Source: Myxococcales bacterium (lineage in GTDB: Bacteria > Myxococcota_A > Polyangia > Haliangiales > Haliangiaceae). From it: a stretch of 41,323 nt of DNA. Below, one piece after another: positions 8,901 to 15,651 of this stretch. The notes under the pieces are model-generated. The model had not been told where the DNA came from and made no database searches. It saw only the letters and a program-made list of their open reading frames with translations. The position numbers were made by a program, and so were the translations under genes. The first letter of the stretch is position 1. Every line of letters starts with the position of its first letter. The DNA lies in NCBI GenBank assembly GCA_016794525.1, contig JAEUJY010000041.1, positions 1 to 41,323 on the forward strand, given 5' to 3'.

Positions 8901-11388
8901 GGTGGCGGTCGCCGAGGGGGCGGGCTGGGACGACGTCGGGTTCGACGTGGTGGCGATGGCCGACGGGGTCGGCACCCTGGGCGTGCAGTTCCACGATCGG
9001 GGCCCCGCCGATCACTACCGCTTCACCCTCGATGCCGCCGCCCAGACCGCGCGGTTGACCCGGCGCCGGGACGGCGTGGCGGTCGAGCTGTGGTCGGGCC
9101 CGGGTGGCTACCAGCCCGGCGTCGAGGTCCACCTGACCATCACCACGGTGGGCGATCAGCTCGCGGTCGTGGTCGACGGCGTCGAGCGGGTGCGCCTGGC
9201 GGACGGGACGCTGCGGCTGGGCGGCCTCGGGCTGTTCACCAGCGGCGACGTCCGGGCCAGGTTCCGCCGCGCGGTGGTGGCCGAGCGTCGGCGGGTGGTG
9301 GGCGGATGGCGGGTGATCGACGAGGGCCACGACCACGGCCCGTCGCGCTGGCGGGCCGCCGGCGAGCTGACCGAGGACCGCGGCGTCGACGGCGATGGCC
9401 CGGTGACGGCGGCTCGCCCGGGGACCTACGCCCTCGCCCTGGCCGCGGTGCCGGACGCGATCCGGGTCGAGGCCACGCTGCGGGCCGAGGCGGACGGCGC
9501 GGTGGGGGTGGTGGTGCGCTGGGTCGACACCGACAACTACTACCGGGTCTCGCTCGATCGCACCGCCGGGGTTCACCGCCTGGTCCGCAAGGCGGCGGGG
9601 GTGACGACGGTGCTGTGGGAGGCGCCCGGCGGTTACACCCCGGGCCACCCGCTCCGGGTCGTGATCGACGTGGTGGGAGCTCGGCTGCGCGGCACCCTCG
9701 ACGGCGCGCCGTGGTTCGACCTGGTCGACTCGACCCACCCGGCCGGGGCCGTCGGCTTCTACGCCTGGCGCAACCCCGGCGCGACCGCGCTGCGGATGGT
9801 GGCTCGCCGACCGCCGCTCGAGGCCCACGAGCTGTACCGCGACCGGTTCGCCGCCGCCGACCTGTCGGGGTGGCAGGTCATCGACGAGGGCACTGGGGCG
9901 GCCCCGTCGCAGTGGCGGCTCCAGGGCGGCGAGCTGCATCAGCAGAGCCTGATCTTCGGGCCCGTGTTGCAGCCGATGAGCCCGGTCAAGTCCGGGACCA
10001 TGGCGGTGGTGGGCGATCCGACCTGGACCGATCAGATCCTCTCGGTGCGCCTGGCCTCCGGGCACGGCGGCGCGATCGGCGTGGTGTTCCGGTACCATGC
10101 GGCGACCGACCACTACCGGTTCTCGATGGATCGCAACGCGCGCTACCGCCGGCTGGTCAAGCGGGCCGGCGGCGCCCACGTCGTGCTGTGGGAGGACCGC
10201 GTCCAGTACGAGCTCGACCGCCCCTACGAGCTGACCGTGGTCGCGATCGGTGACCGCCTGCGCGGCTACCTCGATGGCGTGCCGCTGTTCGACGTCGCCG
10301 ACGCCGGGCTGGCCGCGGGCCGGGTCGGCCTGTACACCTGGCACAACAGCGACGGCCGCTTCTCGCAGCTGCGGGTGTACCGGCCGGACGCCGGGTTTGC
10401 CGCGTGGGACCTGAGCGATGGCTTCGCGAGCCTCAGCCGACTGCTCTGGCAGCCGGTCGACGACGCGCTGTACGCGACTCCCTCGCGCTGGGCCGCCGAC
10501 GGCTACCTGCGGCAGCCGGTGCCGGTGCCGGGCACCAGCCTGGTCGGCGGCGACCGCGGGTGGGCCGACATCCGCGTGACCGCCACGGTGATCGCTGCGA
10601 CTGCGGGCGCGGTGGGAGTCGTTGCGCGCTACCGCGGGCCTGGCGATCACTACGCCCTCACGGTCACGAGCGACCCGATCGGTCTGGGGCGCGCCCAGCT
10701 TGTGGCGACGGCGGGCGGCGTCGCCACCGAGCTCTGGGAGGGCGCGGTGGCTGTCAAGCCTGGGGGCCAGCACCTGATCACGCTCGACGTCGTGGGTGAC
10801 CGCCTCACTGCATGGGTCGACGGAAACCGCCTGGCCTCGGTCGTCGACCAGACCCACGCCGCGGGCCGGGTAGGGGTGCGCACCGAGCAGGCCGCAGACG
10901 CGCGCGTGACCTCGATCCGGGTCGCGCAGGCGCGCTGGGCCCACTACGGGGATCTAGCGGCGGAGCCTGGCGAGGCGCCGCTTGCGCCAGGCATGCGAGT
11001 CCGGGTCTCGGCGCTGGAAGTGCGACCACCGACGGGCGAGGCCAACCTGCGGGTGGCCGCTACTGCGGAGACCGGTGGCCCCGGCCGCGCCGTGCTCGGG
11101 CCGGGGATTGATCCGGTGTGGCTGCGCCTGCGGCAGCGGCGAACCGGTCAGCCCGACATGGTGCACGACACGTTGGGAGTGAGACGGGCCACCGATGACG
11201 TCCAGAGCGGCGCGCGCGTGTTGCGGCGCAGGGATGGCACCGGGGTCCTTGTGTTCCCGGACACCGCCAATCTCGACTCCGGCTATCGCCTGTCGTTGAC
11301 CTTCGCTCGCGCTGGCATCGCAGGGCTGCCAGATCTGGCGGAGGCCGGGTTGAACGACCCCGAGCGGGTGACCATCGAGCTGCCGTGA
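5074..11388 (+). CDS. Giant multidomain protein, 3' part with six tandem LamG/ConA-like domains
   Basis: This 2,104-codon frame continues the protein begun at 2811. The ATG at 5074 has no Shine-Dalgarno sequence and lies inside the upstream coding region, so it is probably not a natural start. About residues 1-640 are beta-rich and include a Pro-rich linker and a segment ending YFRTGGPPGLG. Then come six related domains of about 175-200 residues: roughly 650-846, 1023-1223, 1225-1407, 1407-1581, 1582-1773 and 1775-1955. Each has a strand-turn core D-H-Y-R-F-x-x-D followed by R-R-L-V-x-x-x-x-G and V-L-W-E, then V-x-G-D-x-L-x-x-x-x-D-G and a W-H-N-like end. This pattern fits concanavalin/LamG-like sandwich folds, often carbohydrate-binding. 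The last about 150 residues are distinct. The stop is inside a GTGA overlap with the next frame. Confidence 0.75.
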   Translation: MARSVFTVPSVYGYGLTVSVDARLAADVFDPYHLLGQFHVGIGLPWPLPDFSVDVSMEWGPEPIFPALPAPVKEVTVEHFKVTSTWPLPVGGLLVPRVDRGDGLLLEPVPGPPLAAPPPATAPVVPLDARPRITFARPVHDDARAGVNGRETVPARERLGDPQADEGPVLVRYGLREVALDAWRGATWMPIARSVGPGQPPNPPGLPRLWGSWAPLPALPDLGGTAVAQVKLLLWSRTPFDHTTHTGGAWDEWITDHATDLPCLPIPEPVWTCHGLTGLTEGDLVEPPWTSPDVPGFIVTWNPPVMREVHPVGDGLPGASALCVPPRLTINALPVDCVMTVSVPAPSRAVRLGVVDPTGVTVMARHADGTVTGPYPGGTSADPWVTVPAADVVELTVTPGKLACVYQLCLEHGLSDEELADRQDLQTHVQGEVVRWSQDGHVLEPDTAYRLRIVSTVNATGEGELAGQTRDHATEQLAYFRTGGPPGLGTLSTPEGYPGAEPFRSGLDDLTRYVRQTVPPTVPAPGQPLVQVRPVFRAYDLGVEFNEDYVELMYRLGGRDLGMYLFDGNSAPLRDPGGRLMQPRYRWARSSHPALSEAEQWWLQVVGGSPCLAIDPTVIPYPAAMVSAGAVLPPDAAIEARLVPLVFRDGFAELPVGTSAIGDGATLGRWRVDDVAAVGGPGRWVIEDGGSGTRALAQLAAIGAVPADPGDARRPGTLLRCEVTATDYRVTGQVRSSSGGAVGIAVRVTASEAGYLFVMDRNAGNRRLVRMQPGEWAVLAEDQRRYPIGRDQAMSLEVVGSSLRAYLDGVLVFHVVDAAYPAGGVALHTQSCADARWRELRVDDLGAGAPVVYRFGFTTSRFASFYHLGHGGEQRRSTVAPPAGLTAMIGAAVSPATAPTDDEHRAYDAAAALVLGPAMHRRPAALELTRLADAAGLVGFLLVSPEPIAWPRVTLALHAGPSQPARASGPGPARLAEATVGQVDSTAESVTVLVEDPVDPSAIAVEYLALPGAVDLTAGAVVFDERFPGPAGALHLERFGPGASERFTILDQGDQEGPSRWRSEDGRMKQLSPIYGGDLGGGEALRPGTMALLGDASWRDLTIDTVVRAGAPGAIGLVFRHGPTGDHYRFAMDQALTQRRLVRVTAGAATVLWEQAQGFELDRDYRLRVQVLGDTLVGWLDDGLLFHVVDPGPRLGGGQLGWYCWHNPLAEFAALEVSTLEVEPIRWTGDLGEPASWEVRDDVGAIGGPSQWVADDGLRQLTAIGGADGAGFALGTVAVAEGAGWDDVGFDVVAMADGVGTLGVQFHDRGPADHYRFTLDAAAQTARLTRRRDGVAVELWSGPGGYQPGVEVHLTITTVGDQLAVVVDGVERVRLADGTLRLGGLGLFTSGDVRARFRRAVVAERRRVVGGWRVIDEGHDHGPSRWRAAGELTEDRGVDGDGPVTAARPGTYALALAAVPDAIRVEATLRAEADGAVGVVVRWVDTDNYYRVSLDRTAGVHRLVRKAAGVTTVLWEAPGGYTPGHPLRVVIDVVGARLRGTLDGAPWFDLVDSTHPAGAVGFYAWRNPGATALRMVARRPPLEAHELYRDRFAAADLSGWQVIDEGTGAAPSQWRLQGGELHQQSLIFGPVLQPMSPVKSGTMAVVGDPTWTDQILSVRLASGHGGAIGVVFRYHAATDHYRFSMDRNARYRRLVKRAGGAHVVLWEDRVQYELDRPYELTVVAIGDRLRGYLDGVPLFDVADAGLAAGRVGLYTWHNSDGRFSQLRVYRPDAGFAAWDLSDGFASLSRLLWQPVDDALYATPSRWAADGYLRQPVPVPGTSLVGGDRGWADIRVTATVIAATAGAVGVVARYRGPGDHYALTVTSDPIGLGRAQLVATAGGVATELWEGAVAVKPGGQHLITLDVVGDRLTAWVDGNRLASVVDQTHAAGRVGVRTEQAADARVTSIRVAQARWAHYGDLAAEPGEAPLAPGMRVRVSALEVRPPTGEANLRVAATAETGGPGRAVLGPGIDPVWLRLRQRRTGQPDMVHDTLGVRRATDDVQSGARVLRRRDGTGVLVFPDTANLDSGYRLSLTFARAGIAGLPDLAEAGLNDPERVTIELP

Positions 11389-11553
11389 GCACCGTAGCTT
11401 TGATGACACCGTGCGATGCGAACGAGCAGCGGCTGGAGCGAGCGCAGAAGCTCATGGCTGTGCTTGCCAAGAACGGCGCGAGTGGACAGGCCCGCGACTT
11501 CGCGAACTTCGTCGATGTGTACCGGGCCGCCATCGGCAAGTCGCCCGCCGCCC

Positions 11554-11571
11554 GTGGCAAAACCTTGCCAC
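11554..11571 (+). repeat. Perfect 7-bp hairpin
   Basis: GTGGCAA and TTGCCAC flank a 4-base AACC loop. It lies where the truncated reading frame stops looking like protein. It has no T-run after it, so it is not a clear terminator. It may be a protein-binding inverted repeat of an attachment region. Confidence 0.4.
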
Positions 11572-11618
11572 GCCACCCCAGATCCCTGCCGATCACCCCG
11601 GACCACCCCGGACAAGCA

Positions 11619-11698
11619 GGGCCTCGAACCCAGCGGAATCGCTGCAAGGCTGCGCGGTCGTTGTTGATTCCGCGCGGTCCCGGCAGGGTTCGAGTCCC
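11619..11698. repeat. Nested inverted repeats around an inverted T-loop-like sequence
   Basis: An outer pair, GGGCCTCGAACCC (11619-11631) and GGGTTCGAGTCCC (11686-11698), is complementary at 12 of 13 positions. Inside it, GCGGAATC (11633-11640) and GATTCCGC (11666-11673) are perfectly complementary. The whole segment could fold into one long hairpin on either strand. The right outer arm is the T-loop of the tRNA-like fragment, so the left arm is a second, inverted T-loop copy. This arrangement suggests a recombination or attachment site. The gene-free stretch from about 11555 to 11815 holds this structure, the tRNA-like end and a terminator, and nothing else I can identify. Confidence 0.55.
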
Positions 11699-11711
11699 CC
11701 CTTTCGCACGA
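11686..11711 (+). other. tRNA 3'-end-like fragment (candidate attachment site)
   Basis: The sequence has GGG-TTCGAGT-CCC, a canonical T-stem core and T-loop, followed by an acceptor-like strand CTTTCGC, a discriminator A and CGA in place of CCA. No matching 5' acceptor strand (GCGAAAG), D-arm or anticodon arm lies upstream, so it is not an intact tRNA. The outer two T-stem pairs also do not form. A 5' GCGAAAG acceptor is seen in some tRNA-Leu genes; that identity is a guess. A tRNA 3' end directly followed by an intrinsic terminator, at the right edge of a compositionally different operon, is what integration by a tyrosine integrase leaves at one end of an island. Confidence 0.5.
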
Positions 11712-11712
11712 G

Positions 11713-11742
11713 AGGCCGCCGCAAGGTGGCCTTTCTCCTTTT
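11713..11742 (+). terminator. Intrinsic terminator after the tRNA-like end
   Basis: An 8-bp stem, AGGCCGCC with GGTGGCCT (one G-T pair), closes on a GCAA tetraloop and is followed by the T-rich tract TTCTCCTTTT. Such a terminator directly after a tRNA 3' end is typical of real tRNA transcription units. Confidence 0.8.
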
Positions 11743-11815
11743 CGGCGCCCGGCGCCCCCCACGCCGACCTCACGCCGGCGGCCGCGCGCCCCGTTGCCCG
11801 TGTACCGTGGTGCCC

Positions 11816-12325
11816 ATGCCGGGTTCGCCTGTGGCGGGCGCGCCAGCCACGCCCCCGTCGTTCGTGGCCCTGATCGTCAGGCCGACGCCGCTCGGATTCG
11901 AGATCGCGCCGCGCGGCCCGGGCGCCGACCTCTGGATCGAGGCGATCGTCTGGCTCGTCGGGGCGCTCGGGATGGCGTCGGCCCTGGTGCTCGGCGGCCC
12001 CGCGCTGCGCGTCGTCGGGGCGATCGGGCTGGTCGCGATCGGGCTCCGCGCGCTGGTCCGGGTGGCGCGCGCGCTGCTGGGGCGGACCACGCGGACGGTG
12101 CGGCTGCTGCTGCGCGTGCCGCGACCCGCGCTGGCGGGCATGCTCGAGAGCGTCCCGCTGGATCAGGTGACGCAGCTCGCGGTGGGCCGGCGCGCCAACC
12201 TGACGGGCTTGATCGCGACCACGCCGACCGGGAAGGAGCACTGGCTCGTCGATCTGGATCCCGCGAACACGGCCGAGTACCAGCAGCTCGCGGCGTGGCT
12301 CGCGACGTTCGTCCCTCGCCGGTGA
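11816..12325 (+). CDS. Small membrane protein of unknown function
   Basis: The 169-residue product is read from ATG 11816. After a short Pro/Ala-rich N-terminus and about 30 soluble residues (FVALIVRPTPLGFEIAPRG), one long hydrophobic region at about residues 42-78 could form two closely spaced membrane helices. A basic segment (RALLGRTTRTVRLLLRVPR) and a soluble C-terminal domain with alternating strands follow. There is no signal peptide or recognised motif. The topology resembles small bacterial membrane proteins with a PH-like cytoplasmic tail, but I cannot claim homology. It starts the host-type high-GC sequence right of the terminator and converges on the histidine kinase gene, with 16 bases between their stops. 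Confidence 0.7.
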   Translation: MPGSPVAGAPATPPSFVALIVRPTPLGFEIAPRGPGADLWIEAIVWLVGALGMASALVLGGPALRVVGAIGLVAIGLRALVRVARALLGRTTRTVRLLLRVPRPALAGMLESVPLDQVTQLAVGRRANLTGLIATTPTGKEHWLVDLDPANTAEYQQLAAWLATFVPRR

Positions 12326-12341
12326 GGCCGCGGCCCGGCGC

Positions 12342-13631
12342 CTACGCCGTGGTCGGCAGGGCGGGGAGGCGGACGATGAAGCGGGTGCCAGTGCCGGGAC
12401 CGGGCTCGCACTGGAGCTGGCCGCCGAGGCCGTGGATGATCTCGCGTGAGATCGCGAGCCCGAGCCCGGTGCCCTTGCCGGGGGCCTTGGTGGTGAAGAA
12501 CGCGTCGAAGATGAACGGCAGGTCGGCGGGGGCGATGCCGCGGCCGGTGTCGGTCACCTCGACGTACACCGCGGCGTCGGCGCTGTGGATGCGCAGGTGG
12601 ATGGTGTTGTGGTCGACGTCGCCCTCGTCGATCGCGTGGGCGGCGTTGACGATCAGGTTCAGGAACACCTGGGCCAGCTCGCCGTCGGACGCGGCGACCT
12701 GGGGCGCCGCGGCGTAGTCGCGGACGACCGTCGCCCGGTACTTGATCTCGTGCGCCGCGAGCATGAGCGCCGCCTCGAGCGGCGCGCGCACGTCGGTCGC
12801 GGCCGCGCGATCGCGCTCGATGCGCGCGAACCTGCCGAGGCCCCGCGCGACCTCGCGGATCCGGAGCGCGCTGGCGAGCGCCTCGCGGCCGCGATCGGCG
12901 AGCTCGCCAAACGTCGACGGCGTGTCCGCGGCCGCGTCGGCCGGGCGCGGCGCGTCGGGCGCGGCGCGCTGCGCCAGCTCCTCGACGAGGCCTTCGAGCG
13001 TCGCCAGCACGAAGCACAGCGGGTTGTTGATCTCGTGCGCGATGCCGGCGGCGAGCATGCCCAGGTTGGCGAGCCGATCGGCGTGGGCGAGGCTGCGGTG
13101 CAGCCGCTGGCGATCCTGCTGCGCCTTGACGAAGTCGGTGATGTCGCGGGACAGCGACAGCACGCTGGTGATGACGCCGGCCGCGTCGCGCACCGGCGCC
13201 AGCGTCGTCAGGTAGGTGCGACGGCCGCCGGGCGCGGGCAGCTCGTCCTCGAACTGCGTCCGCTCGCCGGTCGCGAAGACGTGGCGGAGCCGCGCCTCCC
13301 AGACCGTCGCGATCGCTGGCGCGATCCCGGTCTCGGCCAGCGTTCGCCCGACGTACGCGGCGGCGGCCGCGGGGCCGACGGCGGCCGCGGCCTGGTTGAC
13401 GTAGCGGTGGCGCAGATCTCGATCGAAGCTGGCGAGCAGATCGGGCAAGTTGTCGGCCAGCGCCTGGTGATCGGCGAGCGCGCTCACCACCTCGGCGTGG
13501 GCCGCGCGGAGCTCGAGGTTCTGCGCCTCGAGCTCGACCTGGTGGACCTCGAGCTCGTGGGTCAGCCGAGCGAGCGCCAGGCCCGCCGCCGCTCCCTGTT
13601 CCGCCGGTGGCGCCTTGCCTCGTTCCATCAT
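12342..13631 (-). CDS. Soluble PAS-domain sensor histidine kinase
   Basis: The 429-residue protein has an N-terminal coiled-coil-like region (about 20-55, Leu/Glu-rich), a PAS domain (about 55-180, ending in the PAC-like VRDAAGVITSVLSLSRDIT), and a HisKA region with the H-box G-I-A-H-E-I-N-N-P-L (phospho-accepting His199). The C-terminal HATPase domain has an N-box (N-L-I-V-N-A-A-H-A-I), G1 (D-T-G-R-G-I), an F-box (F-D-A-F-F-T-T-K) and G2 (G-T-G-L-G-L-A-I). There is no membrane helix, so it senses a cytoplasmic signal. All kinase motifs are intact. No response regulator is adjacent, so it is an orphan kinase with unknown partner. The H-box and ATPase style match the NtrB/PAS family common in myxobacteria. 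Confidence 0.95.
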   Translation of the reverse strand: MMERGKAPPAEQGAAAGLALARLTHELEVHQVELEAQNLELRAAHAEVVSALADHQALADNLPDLLASFDRDLRHRYVNQAAAAVGPAAAAAYVGRTLAETGIAPAIATVWEARLRHVFATGERTQFEDELPAPGGRRTYLTTLAPVRDAAGVITSVLSLSRDITDFVKAQQDRQRLHRSLAHADRLANLGMLAAGIAHEINNPLCFVLATLEGLVEELAQRAAPDAPRPADAAADTPSTFGELADRGREALASALRIREVARGLGRFARIERDRAAATDVRAPLEAALMLAAHEIKYRATVVRDYAAAPQVAASDGELAQVFLNLIVNAAHAIDEGDVDHNTIHLRIHSADAAVYVEVTDTGRGIAPADLPFIFDAFFTTKAPGKGTGLGLAISREIIHGLGGQLQCEPGPGTGTRFIVRLPALPTTA

Positions 13632-13702
13632 CCCAGCTCGTCCCGCTCACGACTGTCCCGCCTCCCCCCGCGCGTGTCAACCAGCCCCTGCCGCGGTCCT
13701 CG

Positions 13703-14530
13703 CTACGGGCAGGTCGTCGATGGCGCGGCGCCGCGGTTGCCGATCGCGACGGTGCCGCTGCCGGTGACGGTCTCGGCGCCGCACAGCGCGTTGGCCAGGA
13801 GCATGCCGTCGCTGCCCTCCGAGGTCAGCGCGCCGTCGACCCGCGAGAAGGCGAGGCCGACGCCGCTGCCCGGCATCGTGACGGCGCCGGTGACGTGGGT
13901 GCCGCGGATGCGGCTGTCGCTGCCGGTGACGTGGAGGTCGCCGTCGATCACGACCTGGCCGCCGAGCGCGCCCTCGCCGAACAGCGTGACGCGGCTGCCG
14001 GCGAAGGTCAGGTCGCCGACGTAGTCGCCGCCGCGGAAGAAGACGACCCGGTCGCTGACGGCGAGCACCTCGTTGACCTGCGCGTTGGTCATCGCCGGTG
14101 ACACCTCGAACGCCTGGTCGGCCTTGTAGTCGACGGTCACCATCACGTCGGCGCGGCCGGCGTCGGCGGCGATCGCGACCTCGCGCAGCGCCTTGTCGGC
14201 CGCCATGACGCTGAACGTGCCGCCGCTGATCGCGCCGCCCACGGTGATGGTGCGCGCGCCGGCCGTGACCGGCGCCAGCACCGCGACGCCGTCGGCGCCG
14301 GTGGTGGCGGAGACGCCATCGTCGGTGGTGAGCGTGACGCCGGCGACCGTGGCGCCCGGCGTGGGCAGCGTCGGATCGCGGTTGGCGTCGTTGATGATCG
14401 GGTTGACGACCACGACGATCGCGGTGGTGCCGAACGGGACATCGGTGGGATCGACGGTCGTGCCGTCGTCGCCTCCGCAGGCGGCGAGGAGCACGGCGGC
14501 GAAGGTGGGCGCGGCGAGCGTTTGGCGCAT
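13703..14530 (-). CDS. Secreted lipoprotein with beta-helix-like repeats
   Basis: The start at 14530 gives a clean lipoprotein signal (MRQTLAA..., lipobox L-A-A-C, Cys18, followed by GGDDG), so I prefer it to longer in-frame extensions. The mature protein begins with an Asp/Thr-rich segment and an Ig-like or carboxypeptidase-regulatory-like region (TVAGVTLTTDDGVSATTGAD, about 65-120). The second half has repeating short strands with G/D turns (VVIDGDLHV, SRIRGTHVTG) like a right-handed beta-helix. The motif VVFFRGGDYVGDLTF precedes it. It is probably anchored in the outer membrane. No enzyme active site is recognisable. The gene stands alone, with a 71-base gap to the kinase gene on the same strand. 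Confidence 0.8.
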   Translation of the reverse strand: MRQTLAAPTFAAVLLAACGGDDGTTVDPTDVPFGTTAIVVVVNPIINDANRDPTLPTPGATVAGVTLTTDDGVSATTGADGVAVLAPVTAGARTITVGGAISGGTFSVMAADKALREVAIAADAGRADVMVTVDYKADQAFEVSPAMTNAQVNEVLAVSDRVVFFRGGDYVGDLTFAGSRVTLFGEGALGGQVVIDGDLHVTGSDSRIRGTHVTGAVTMPGSGVGLAFSRVDGALTSEGSDGMLLANALCGAETVTGSGTVAIGNRGAAPSTTCP

Positions 14531-14706
14531 CGCCGGGGTGAATTGCAACCGGCGGACCGCGACCGAGGCCAGCCGGTTCGCGCAGTTGCGACTGCGGTTG
14601 GACTGTGGTGTCCGGTAGGTCCGGGCCTCGCGTGACCACAAATGTCAGGGGCGGCGCGGCGGCGCGCTGTAACCGTCGCGGCCCGGCGCGCGTCGAAGCG
14701 CGGCAG

Positions 14707-14919
14707 ATGGCGAGCCCGCCCCCCTGGCAGCGTCCGCGACCTCCCGGCCCGCGCGCGGCGCTCACGCCGGCGCAGCGCGCGTGGGCCGAAGCGACCGCGC
14801 AGCGCAACGGTCGGCGCTACCCCAACCTCGTCGACAACATGGCGGCGCGGCGCCAGCCCGCCGACGTGGACATCGACGCGCCGCCGGCGCCGGCCGGGCC
14901 GCCGCGGCGTCGGCGCTGA
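14707..14919 (+). CDS. Small conserved-looking hypothetical protein
   Basis: The 70-residue frame begins at ATG 14707. It has a Pro-rich N-terminus, a central helix-like block (LTPAQRAWAEATAQRNG) and the segment RRYPNLVDNMAARR before an acidic/Pro tail. The central block looks like selected protein rather than a GC-frame artefact: it uses Tyr, Asn, Asp and Met in a region where random frames give almost only R, P, A and G. It has no signal peptide or cysteine. The function is unknown, and the gene is called on composition only. Confidence 0.5.
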   Translation: MASPPPWQRPRPPGPRAALTPAQRAWAEATAQRNGRRYPNLVDNMAARRQPADVDIDAPPAPAGPPRRRR

Positions 14920-14984
14920 GGTGGCCGAGCGTCCGCGCGGCGACGCTCCGGGCCGGCGCGATACGAGCCGCGACCGCGCCGCGG

Positions 14985-15626
14985 TCAGGGCGTCGCGGCG
15001 GCGATCGCGTAGCACCGCTCGCGGCCGGTGGCGCCGGCGGCGGCGAGCCGCGGCTGCACCAGCGGCTCGTCGGCGAGCTCGGTGATCGTGCGGCCGGCCC
15101 ACAGCGCGCGGACCTCGGCGTCGTCGACCGAGAACGGCGGCCCGTCCATCACCGCCTGCGGGTACGCGATCGTGACCAGGAGCGCCGGGGCGCGCGGCGC
15201 CAGCCCGCGCAGGTGCGCGACGTAGCGGCGGCGCGCCTCGGGCGGCAGCGCGATCAGCGCGGCGCGATCGTAGATCGCGTCGACGTCGCCGAGCAGCGCG
15301 GCGGTGGTGGCGAACCAGTCGCCGGCCAGCACGGTGATCTCGCCGGCCTGGTACGCGACGTGATCGCCGCGGGGTGTCCGCGTCGGCGCGAGGTCGTGCT
15401 CGGCGAAGAACGCCGCGACCGCGGCCTCGACCAGCTCGACGCCGATCACCGTGTGGCCGCGGCTCGCGAGGTAGGCCAGGTCGTTGGCCTTGCCGCACAG
15501 CGGCACCAGCACCCGCGCGCCCACCGGCAGCCGATCGGCGAAGCGCTCGAGGTACGTGTTGGGGCGGCCTTCGTGAAAGCCGATCTGGTTGGCCTGCCAG
15601 CGCGCGTGCCAGAAGCTCGGGTCCAT
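14985..15626 (-). CDS. tpm: Thiopurine S-methyltransferase family protein
   Basis: At 213 residues this matches the usual bacterial TPMT length. It starts M-D-P-S-F-W-H-A-R-W-Q-A-N-Q-I-G-F-H, the family's N-terminal active-site region. The SAM-binding core follows: V-L-V-P-L-C-G-K-A-N-D-L-A-Y-L-A (about residues 39-54), then H-T-V-I-G-V-E-L. A conserved D-A-I-Y-D-R-A-A-L-I-A-L-P-P block (about 115-128) is also present. TPMT-type enzymes transfer methyl from S-adenosylmethionine to sulfur, selenium or tellurium compounds in the cytoplasm; bacterial members are linked to selenite and tellurite methylation. The substrate here is unknown. The gene is a single unit after the outer-membrane protein gene on the same strand. 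Confidence 0.93.
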   Translation of the reverse strand: MDPSFWHARWQANQIGFHEGRPNTYLERFADRLPVGARVLVPLCGKANDLAYLASRGHTVIGVELVEAAVAAFFAEHDLAPTRTPRGDHVAYQAGEITVLAGDWFATTAALLGDVDAIYDRAALIALPPEARRRYVAHLRGLAPRAPALLVTIAYPQAVMDGPPFSVDDAEVRALWAGRTITELADEPLVQPRLAAAGATGRERCYAIAAATP

Positions 15627-15651
15627 GCGCTAGCAGTAGCGCGTCGCGCGC

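Larger units (their letters stand above)
11385..11873 (+). pseudogene. Short operon-terminal reading frame truncated at the block boundary
   Basis: GTG 11385 overlaps the giant gene stop (GTGA), the same coupling used by the upstream genes. The first about 55 residues look like real protein (a helix-like stretch with QRLERAQKLMAVLAKNG and FANFVDVYRAAIG). After about 11555 the frame becomes Arg/Pro-rich and runs through a hairpin, a tRNA-like 3' end and a terminator into the start of the next gene. I infer that only the N-terminal part is genuine and that the original 3' end was lost when the block was inserted or deleted. I do not recognise a family. Confidence 0.35.

Noticed and set aside
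1-11388. Contractile injection system or phage tail cluster
   Set aside because: The giant protein's style would fit such neighbourhoods, but no sheath, tube, baseplate or AAA+ loader gene is in the window.
11686-11711. Intact tRNA gene or tmRNA
   Set aside because: No D-arm, anticodon arm or matching 5' acceptor strand is found within 200 bases upstream, and the outer T-stem pairs fail.
11283-11762. A minus-strand frame containing a C-E-R-G-D-S-N-P segment
   Set aside because: G-D-S-N-P is the reverse-strand translation of the tRNA T-loop, a well-known artefact; the rest has no protein-like features.
14544-14559. A sigma-54-like match before the lipoprotein gene at 14530 (minus strand, CGGTCCG-N4-TTGCA)
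   Set aside because: The -12 block is good, but the -24 block keeps only GG and the final G, and no activator is nearby; chance is likely at this GC content.
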